Part shown: piece after piece, positions 39,759-44,439 of the stretch
Layout: each line of letters opens with the position of its first letter
How positions within the stretch are numbered: position 1 is the stretch's first letter
Assembly: GCF_030656255.1 (NCBI RefSeq)
Contig: NZ_JAUSOE010000020.1
Location: 1-44,439 of the forward strand
DNA from: Brevundimonas sp.
GTDB lineage: Bacteria > Pseudomonadota > Alphaproteobacteria > Caulobacterales > Caulobacteraceae
Length of the DNA: 44,439 nt
Direction: 5' to 3'
Program-made: the position numbers and the translations under genes
Notes under the pieces: model-generated
What the model was told of the DNA's origin: nothing
Databases searched by the model: none
What the model saw: the letters and a program-made list of their open reading frames with translations, nothing else

Positions 39759-39761
39759 ACC

Positions 39762-40160
39762 ATGTCCGACTCACACGACCCCTTCGACGTCGCGCTCGGT
39801 GCGCGTATCCGTAAACGGCGCGAGGCGCTGAAGGTCACTCAGGCCCAGCTCGCGGCCGCCGCAGAGGTGACGTTCCAGCAGATTCAGAAATACGAGCGCG
39901 GCGTGAACCGCGTCAGCGCAGCACGGCTCGCGCAGATCGCGGCCTTCCTGCAAGCGCACCCGGCCGACTTCTACGGCCAGGCCGACCAGGCGGCGGACGC
40001 CGGCGACCCGCTGAACCAGCTCCGCCGCACCCATGACGGCCTCGAGCTGGCCGACAGCTTCGTCAGGATGTCCGAGGATCACCGCCGGTCGCTGATCAAC
40101 ATCGTTCGCGCCATGGCCGGCCCGTCGGCCGGCGACCTGGCCCGGATGGCGGCCGCCTGA
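39762..40160 (+). CDS. XRE-family regulator
   Basis: This 132-residue protein has an N-terminal HTH_3 domain (T-Q-A-Q-L-A-A-A-A-E-V-T-F-Q-Q-I-Q-K-Y-E-R-G) at about residues 26-47. A helical C-terminus follows. This layout is widespread among alphaproteobacterial HTH regulators. It is a second possible repressor, but it has no operator-like dyads beside it. Confidence 0.75.
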   Translation: MSDSHDPFDVALGARIRKRREALKVTQAQLAAAAEVTFQQIQKYERGVNRVSAARLAQIAAFLQAHPADFYGQADQAADAGDPLNQLRRTHDGLELADSFVRMSEDHRRSLINIVRAMAGPSAGDLARMAAA

Positions 40161-40531
40161 TGCGCGCGCCGGCCGACGTCCGGATTTGCCGCGCCTGCGG
40201 GTGCTGGGAGCTCCATGCCTGCGAAAGCGGTTGCGCCTGGTTGTCGGCCGACCGCTGCAGCGCCTGCCCCGATGCGGCGCTCAGGCTTCCCATCCGCGCG
40301 GCGCATCTGGAATGCGCCACGATGGAGCTGCGCTCCGTCATTACCGACGACAACGGAGAGGACCGGCTGCACGTCGCCGTCGAGTTCCCTTCGGTCGTCC
40401 TGGTCACACGGCACGACAAGGCCGGGCGCTATGTCGGGCCGCGTCTGTTCGTCGGCGATGAAGAGATGCTGACCGGGTTCGCCTATGCCCAGGCGGCCGA
40501 GCTGCTGAACGAACGGAGGCTGGCCGCCTGA
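40160..40531 (+). CDS. Zinc-finger-like early protein
   Basis: This 123-residue protein begins with C-R-A-C-G-C-W-E-L-H-A-C and D-R-C-S-A-C, a cysteine/histidine cluster common in small phage proteins of alphaproteobacteria. A beta-rich C-terminus follows. Its ATG and stop overlap its neighbours. Probably binds zinc; role unknown. Confidence 0.65.
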   Translation: MRAPADVRICRACGCWELHACESGCAWLSADRCSACPDAALRLPIRAAHLECATMELRSVITDDNGEDRLHVAVEFPSVVLVTRHDKAGRYVGPRLFVGDEEMLTGFAYAQAAELLNERRLAA

Positions 40532-40674
40532 TGTTCGATCCGATTCCTGGGCACCATCCACGCCTTATCATCTGGGCGACCTGGTTCCGCCGCGCCGGCT
40601 ATCGTGCGCGCGACATCGCCGCCCTGTTCAACACCGACCTGGGCACGCTGATCGAAGCGGGGATTGAACCCTGA
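40531..40674 (+). CDS. 47-residue early protein, HTH-like
   Basis: ATG 40531 shares a base with the previous stop, and its own stop shares a base with the next ATG. The sequence R-R-A-G-Y-R-A-R-D-I-A-A-L-F-N-T-D looks like the first part of a helix-turn-helix. Function unknown. Confidence 0.55.
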   Translation: MFDPIPGHHPRLIIWATWFRRAGYRARDIAALFNTDLGTLIEAGIEP

Positions 40675-40880
40675 TGTCGCGCCCCCGCATCGATTTTGTG
40701 TGGCTGAGGAAGCAGCACCTGTTCACAGGTCTTCGCCTTGTGACCAATGAGACGCCGGCCGGCCAACTCGCCATCAATGATGACCCTGCCGCTTTCGTCA
40801 GCGAGCTGATCCGCCTGGCTGAGATCGGCCAGAAGCTGGAGATCGCGACGGGAGAGCGCGTGAAACGGCTCGGTTCATGA
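40674..40880 (+). CDS. Unknown small early protein
   Basis: This 68-residue protein has a basic N-terminus and a C-terminal helix (F-V-S-E-L-I-R-L-A-E-I-G-Q-K-L). It overlaps its neighbours by one and four bases. No family is recognised. Confidence 0.55.
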   Translation: MSRPRIDFVWLRKQHLFTGLRLVTNETPAGQLAINDDPAAFVSELIRLAEIGQKLEIATGERVKRLGS

Positions 40881-41089
40881 GCCGCTCGACCTCGACATCG
40901 AGCATCGTCATGGCCGGATGCTTCGTCTGCAAAGGCTCCGACGCCATATGGACCGGCAAGAACGCCATGGCCGTCGCTGCACGCCACCACGACGCCACCG
41001 GCCACCAGACCTGGGCCGATCAGAGTCTCAGTATCCGGTACGGCCTCGAGACCAGCAGCCACCCCGATCTTTTCCAGGAGACCGCGTGA
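40877..41089 (+). CDS. Small zinc-finger-like early protein
   Basis: This 70-residue protein has C-F-V-C-K-G followed by A-R-H-H-D-A-T-G-H, the spacing of a C2H2-type metal site. Similar C-x2-C/H-x4-H proteins occur in phage early regions. It overlaps both neighbours. Confidence 0.55.
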   Translation: MSRSTSTSSIVMAGCFVCKGSDAIWTGKNAMAVAARHHDATGHQTWADQSLSIRYGLETSSHPDLFQETA

Positions 41090-41469
41090 TGCACATCGAC
41101 ATCCCTCGCCTGTCCGAGTTGGTGACCTTGATCACCGGGGGGCCCTCGATGGACGAGCGTATGGAGGCTGACCGCCGCGTCGCCCGCTATTTCAACGCCT
41201 ATGGCCTTCAGCGCGACGCCGCCTGTCTTCTGGACCAGCTGGCGCAATCGGTCGGCAGCGCCCCGGTGTCGCCGGCCCAGGCGCGCAAGGCGATCGGCCA
41301 GCGTGGACGGATCGTAAATCTTCGCGCCAGGACGCCCGACCTGTGCATGGCGGAGATCCGGGCGAAGGTCGGCGCGGACGCCATCGAGACCGTGGATGAT
41401 GGTTGGAGGCTGTCGCCGCTAGGCAGATACCGGACCCGCCGCGTCCAGGGAGAAGGACTCGTTCTGTGA
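41089..41469 (+). CDS. Unknown early protein
   Basis: This 126-residue protein has a helical N-terminus (S-E-L-V-T-L-I-T-G-G-P-S) and a basic C-terminus with L-S-P-L-G-R-Y-R-T-R-R. Its stop overlaps the xis GTG. No family is recognised. Confidence 0.6.
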   Translation: MHIDIPRLSELVTLITGGPSMDERMEADRRVARYFNAYGLQRDAACLLDQLAQSVGSAPVSPAQARKAIGQRGRIVNLRARTPDLCMAEIRAKVGADAIETVDDGWRLSPLGRYRTRRVQGEGLVL

Positions 41470-41894
41470 CGGCCCGGCTCATGACCTTTGAACAGGTCTG
41501 CTCCCAACTGCAGGCCAACGAACACACCGTCCGAGATTTGCTGAACACCGGCCGCCTGAAGGGTGGCAAAGTCGGCAAGGTCTGGAGGATTCGCAGCGAT
41601 GATCTGGACGACTACGTCGACGACGTGATCAGGGCGCAAGCCGTCGCCGTGGCGGAGAGAGAAAGACAGCGGGAATGCTTAAGAAGCGCGGCGACATCTG
41701 GCATTACGACTTCACCTACCAGGGTGTCCGATACCGCAACACCACGCTCTGTCGCCTCAAGTCGGACGCCCAAAGCGTCGAGGATCAAGTCCGGCGTGAC
41801 CTCCGCGAAGGTGCGCAGCTGGGAGGTGTTCACAAACACATCTCCCTCGAAGACGCGGCCGACCTCTGGTTCGACGCCCGACAGAAGGGTCTGA
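41466..41894 (+). CDS. xis: Excisionase-family DNA-binding protein
   Basis: Residues about 6-55 form an excisionase/MerR-type winged helix: M-T-F-E-Q-V-C-S-Q-L-Q-A-N-E-H-T-V-R-D-L, then T-G-R-L-K-G-G-K-V-G-K-V-W-R-I and a D-L-D-D-Y-V-D-D helix. GTG 41466 with GGGAGAAGGA upstream is chosen. The frame stays open 220 bases into int; that part is low-complexity and probably only a tolerated overlap. The protein likely directs integrase towards excision. Confidence 0.75.
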   Translation: MTARLMTFEQVCSQLQANEHTVRDLLNTGRLKGGKVGKVWRIRSDDLDDYVDDVIRAQAVAVAERERQRECLRSAATSGITTSPTRVSDTATPRSVASSRTPKASRIKSGVTSAKVRSWEVFTNTSPSKTRPTSGSTPDRRV

Positions 41895-42778
41895 AGTCCG
41901 CCGCGACGACGGCGATCCGGATCAAAATCATGCTGCGCTGCTTCGGGCCAGAGACGCTCGTCACGCAGATCGGCGCCCGACAGATCACGGACGCGATCAC
42001 GCTGCGCCGGCTCGAGCCGACCCGGCAGGGCAAGCTGCCCAGCAACGCCACCGTCAACCGGGATCTGATCGACACCACGCTGCGCCCAATTCTTTCGTAT
42101 GCGGCGACAAACTTGGAGCTGCCGGTCAAGCGGATCGAGTGGGCGAAACTGAGAATGCAGGAGCCGCGCGAGCGGGTCCGCCTGTTCACCCAGGACGAGA
42201 TCGATAGATGGATGGCCGAGCTGCCGATCTGGCACCGGCCAGTACTCGCCTTCATTCTGCGATACGGCGTCCGCCTGACCGAGGCCTTCTTCCCGATCGA
42301 CGCCCTGCATGGTGACGACGTCTATGTGCGCGAGCGCAAGAACGGCCCCCACATGGTGACGCTGTTGCCCGAGGACGCGGCCGAGATCCGCGCACGGATC
42401 GGCCGGGCGCGCGCGGCCAAGATCTATGACACCTGCTGGCTTCGCGAATTGAAGAGCGGCAAGCTGGTCCCCATTCATTGGCGCGGCTTCCAGAGCGCGT
42501 CGGCCGCCGCCCTTCGGCGCGCAAACATCAACGCCCGCCCGGCCCATGACGGCCGCCACCATGCCGGCACGACGCTGCACCGCGCGACCGGCGGAAACCT
42601 GACCGTGGTCAAGGAGCTGCTGGGTCACGAGGCCATCGCCTCGACCATGCGCTACGCCCACACCAGCCGCGACGACGTCAGGAATGCTCTACGGCACACC
42701 TACGGCACAGAGACGAAACATTCGGCCAGGAATGTCAGCGAAAACAACGATGAAGCGGACAAAGGGACCGGCACCTAA
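41675..42778 (+). CDS. int: Tyrosine recombinase integrase
   Basis: This 367-residue protein has an N-terminal arm-binding-like part (R-G-D-I-W-H-Y-D-F-T-Y-Q-G-V-R-Y-R) and a catalytic domain with Arg200, Lys222, His291, Arg294, His318 and Tyr327 (M-R-Y-A-H-T). It should recombine attP with tRNA-Leu. Its final Thr codon and stop are inside the att core, so the gene end is the same before and after integration. The right arm-type repeat also lies in its 3' coding part. Confidence 0.97.
   Translation: MLKKRGDIWHYDFTYQGVRYRNTTLCRLKSDAQSVEDQVRRDLREGAQLGGVHKHISLEDAADLWFDARQKGLKSAATTAIRIKIMLRCFGPETLVTQIGARQITDAITLRRLEPTRQGKLPSNATVNRDLIDTTLRPILSYAATNLELPVKRIEWAKLRMQEPRERVRLFTQDEIDRWMAELPIWHRPVLAFILRYGVRLTEAFFPIDALHGDDVYVRERKNGPHMVTLLPEDAAEIRARIGRARAAKIYDTCWLRELKSGKLVPIHWRGFQSASAAALRRANINARPAHDGRHHAGTTLHRATGGNLTVVKELLGHEAIASTMRYAHTSRDDVRNALRHTYGTETKHSARNVSENNDEADKGTGT
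42691..42709 (+). repeat. Right integrase arm-type site candidate
   Basis: The 19-bp sequence ACGGCACACCTACGGCACA differs from 1132-1150 at one base, is in the same orientation, and lies 63 bp inside the right core. It is within the int coding sequence. Confidence 0.55.
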
Positions 42779-42811
42779 ATCCAGTGCGTCTACCAGTTCC
42801 GCCACATCCGC
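42773..42811. repeat. attR core (39 bp)
   Basis: It is identical to 995-1033. It holds only the 5' half of tRNA-Leu on minus, joined to the native promoter region to its right. It also contains the int stop codon. It is the right phage-host junction. Confidence 0.95.
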
Positions 42812-42826
42812 CTGGGCAGGTCGTGG

Positions 42827-42855
42827 GCTCTAGAGGGCCGCGCGCCGCCTGACAA
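42827..42855 (-). promoter_or_regulatory. Orphaned native tRNA-Leu promoter
   Basis: On minus, TTGTCA (42850-42855) is followed after 17 bases by TAGAGC (42827-42832), which ends 15 bases before the first tRNA base at 42811. This is the expected place of the original tRNA promoter. After integration it would transcribe the 39-nt tRNA 5' half and then antisense to int. Confidence 0.6.
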
Positions 42856-42870
42856 GACCTCCAGCGGCCG

Positions 42871-43233
42871 TCAGCGGCGTCCAGCGACCAGTTCGTTGCG
42901 GATCGTCCGTCCCAGAGGATCGCGGGCCTGCCAGGTTTCGCCTATGTCGGCCTCGACCATCCGGCTGCAGAACCGCGGCAGGATTTGGCGCGGACGAAAC
43001 CCCGTCAGACAGATCTTGTCGCCCTCGCGGCTCCAGCGCGCGCTCAGCTGACGACCGTCCGAGAACTGGGACACATAACGGCCGTCCGGCTCGAAGAAAT
43101 GCTTCACCCACTGGCCGTTGGGATAGTGGGACACGATGGTGTTGCCAAAGGCGTCCGCCATGTCGGCGCGCGCCGGGGCCGTCGAGGCGACGACGCCCAG
43201 CGCCAGGCCGCAACAGATCAGGACCGTCCGCAT
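42871..43233 (-). CDS. Small secreted protein of unknown function (host)
   Basis: This 120-residue protein has a signal peptide (residues 1-24, ending A-R-A). The mature part has G-N-T-I-V-S-H-Y-P-N-G and W-V-K-H-F-F-E-P-D-G-R-Y, a repeat-like pattern of small periplasmic proteins. ATG 43233 is chosen over 43236 because of its spacing to GGAGGGG. Confidence 0.7.
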   Translation of the reverse strand: MRTVLICCGLALGVVASTAPARADMADAFGNTIVSHYPNGQWVKHFFEPDGRYVSQFSDGRQLSARWSREGDKICLTGFRPRQILPRFCSRMVEADIGETWQARDPLGRTIRNELVAGRR

Positions 43234-43318
43234 CATCCCCTCCACGTCTTTCCGACCGAATATTACCGATCGTTAAGACTTTGCAAGCCGGAGGGTTCCG
43301 GACGGTCCGCTCGTCGGA

Positions 43319-43834
43319 TCAGACGTTGCCCCGGCGGCCCGATTCGAACAGGAACCAGACGCGTTTCTCGCTCTCGTCGATCCAGTTCTCCAGCAGGCTG
43401 GCGGTCGCGACGTCGTTGTGCTCGTCGCAAAGATCGTGGACCTCGCGCATACGCCCGACGAGATCGTTGTTGTCGTCCCGCAGTTCGGCCAGCATGTCGA
43501 GCGGATCGACGAAGTCGGCGTCATTATCGAGAACGCGCGATTCGCGAGCGATCTGACCGATGGAACGCAGAGTGGTCCCGCCGATCTTGCGCGCCCGTTC
43601 GGCGATCAGATCGGTCATGGCCAGGATCTCGGCCGATTGATCGTCCAGCAGCAGGTGATAGTCGCGGAAATGCGGTCCGGACACGTGCCAATGGAAATTC
43701 TTGGTCTTGATATACAGGGCGAACACATCCGCCAGCAGGGTGGTCAGGGCGGCGGAAATATCCCGCGTCGCGGCCTCCGACAGGCTGGTGGGGGTTCTCA
43801 ACGGCGCCAGACGTTTCTCGCGGGCGGTGGCCAT
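43319..43834 (-). CDS. dps: Dps-family ferritin-like DNA-protection protein (host)
   Basis: This 171-residue protein has the Dps ferroxidase signature: N-F-H-W-H with His48, then Y-H-L-L-L-D-D with His60 and Asp64, and D-L-I-A-E-R-A-R-K-I-G-G with Asp75 and Glu79. These match E. coli Dps His51, His63, Asp67, Asp78 and Glu82. Dps stores iron, detoxifies peroxide and may coat DNA. ATG 43834 has the better spacing to GAGGAG; 43840 is an alternative. Confidence 0.93.
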   Translation of the reverse strand: MATAREKRLAPLRTPTSLSEAATRDISAALTTLLADVFALYIKTKNFHWHVSGPHFRDYHLLLDDQSAEILAMTDLIAERARKIGGTTLRSIGQIARESRVLDNDADFVDPLDMLAELRDDNNDLVGRMREVHDLCDEHNDVATASLLENWIDESEKRVWFLFESGRRGNV

Positions 43835-44057
43835 GGTCATTCTCCTCGGTACAGCACTGCCTAGCTAAGGTGCATGAGGCCTCGGCGAAAGTCCCGGCGC
43901 CTTTCATTTTCGCTGTCGCGCAGACCGGATGCGCCCCAGCGACGTGATTCGACAATTCAACCGCCGAGTACATCATCCGTACACCAATGTTCGTCATAGT
44001 CAGCGATTGCGACTTCAGACACGGCCCCAGACTGGGTCCAAACCCGGCTCACTCGTG

Positions 44058-44439
44058 ATGAGATATGACATTCGCAGTCGCGCCTGGGACCACGGCGGAC
44101 GCCCCGTCTCCCTCACCTCCATATCGCAGGGCCAATACAGCATCAGCGACGATCCGGACGCTGTGATCACGACGGTCCTGGGTTCATGCGTCGCCGCCTG
44201 TATTCGCGATCCCAAACGCGGCGTCGGCGGCATGAACCATTTCGTTCTACCCGAACCTCCCACGCCGCTTTCGGCGCAGGACGACCCGTCGCGTTACGGT
44301 TCCTACCTGATGCAGCGCCTGATCGACGGCCTGCTGGAAGCCGGGGCGAATCCCTATCGTCTTGAAGCCATGGTGTTCGGCGGCGCGAGTCCGGGCGATT
44401 CGTTCTACAATGTAGGGGCGCGTAATGTGGCCTTCGCCC
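44058..44439 (+). CDS. cheD: Chemoreceptor glutamine deamidase CheD, N-terminal part (host)
   Basis: The frame runs off the right edge. The 127 visible residues have the CheD pattern: T-T-V-L-G-S-C-V-A-A-C-I-R-D with the catalytic Cys, G-G-M-N-H-F-V-L-P with the His, and F-G-G-A-S-P-G near the end of the visible part. CheD deamidates glutamines on chemoreceptors. It is a host gene, divergent from dps. Confidence 0.92.
   Translation, partial: MRYDIRSRAWDHGGRPVSLTSISQGQYSISDDPDAVITTVLGSCVAACIRDPKRGVGGMNHFVLPEPPTPLSAQDDPSRYGSYLMQRLIDGLLEAGANPYRLEAMVFGGASPGDSFYNVGARNVAFA

Larger units (their letters stand above)
995..42811. mobile_element. P2-like prophage integrated in tRNA-Leu
   Basis: The element is bounded by identical 39-bp cores at 995-1033 and 42773-42811, with a tyrosine integrase at the right end and an Ogr-type activator at the left end, the arrangement known for P2 where attP lies between ogr and int. 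One copy of the element is 41,778 bp. Nearly the whole P2 structural set is recognisable (terminase, portal, O, N, M, L, X, lysis, R, S, J, I, H, fibre assembly, V, W, FI, FII, E/E', T, U, D). The block J-I-H-assembly lies before V-W, unlike P2. Apart from one frameshifted accessory gene no structural gene is visibly broken. Confidence 0.95.

Overview
The window holds a complete P2-like temperate myophage prophage (about 41.8 kb between 995 and 42811) in the chromosome of a high-GC alphaproteobacterium. Caulobacterales, perhaps Brevundimonas, is likely: the phage carries a GapR/DUF2312 homologue and a GAAC-N7-GAAC LexA-type box, and the flanks carry an APC amino-acid permease, a tRNA-Leu(UAG), a Dps protein and CheD. 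The genus is inference.

Host flanks. Left: the 3' part of an amino-acid permease, a strong terminator and tRNA-Leu on the minus strand. Right: a small secreted protein, Dps and the 5' part of cheD. A 39-bp identical core (995-1033 and 42773-42811) is the 5' half of the tRNA gene. The phage therefore entered at the 5' side of the tRNA and moved it away from its original promoter, which can still be seen at 42827-42855.

Late region (1171-28077). Reading away from the centre on the minus strand: scaffold/protease O, capsid N, small terminase M, an extra membrane protein, L, X, a lysis cassette (two small membrane proteins, amidase, nested Rz/Rz1), a large SGNH-esterase fibre-like protein, a surface-modification insert (SGNH hydrolase on plus, frameshifted acyltransferase on minus), R, S, J, I, H, a tail-fibre assembly protein, V, W, FI, FII, a 52-aa gene, E/E' with a -1 slippery site, T, U, D and the Ogr-type late activator. 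Terminase and portal run the other way on plus. A 24-bp dyad occurs five times. Four copies lie 56-60 bases upstream of the first start codon of a late unit (R, J, V, terminase), and these first genes lack a ribosome binding site. I propose the dyad is the Ogr operator and that the four mRNAs are leaderless or nearly so.

Accessory region (28285-33253). It holds a Dam-like methylase, a zinc-ribbon gene behind a LexA-type box, a candidate HEPN RNase, a ParA plus ribbon-helix-helix partition pair with four 18-bp iterons, a HicAB toxin-antitoxin pair, a membrane-anchored protein and a gene-free stretch with five tandem hairpins. This is a plasmid-like maintenance set inside an integrated phage.

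Control and early region (33299-42778). A leftward operon runs from a small HTH gene to a winged-HTH protein that is the only replication-initiator candidate I can see. An XRE repressor candidate is flanked by two pairs of related dyads. A rightward chain of about 17 short, mostly overlapping genes (GapR-like, J-domain, XRE, zinc-finger and others) ends with xis and int. No P2 gpA-like, helicase or primase gene was recognised.
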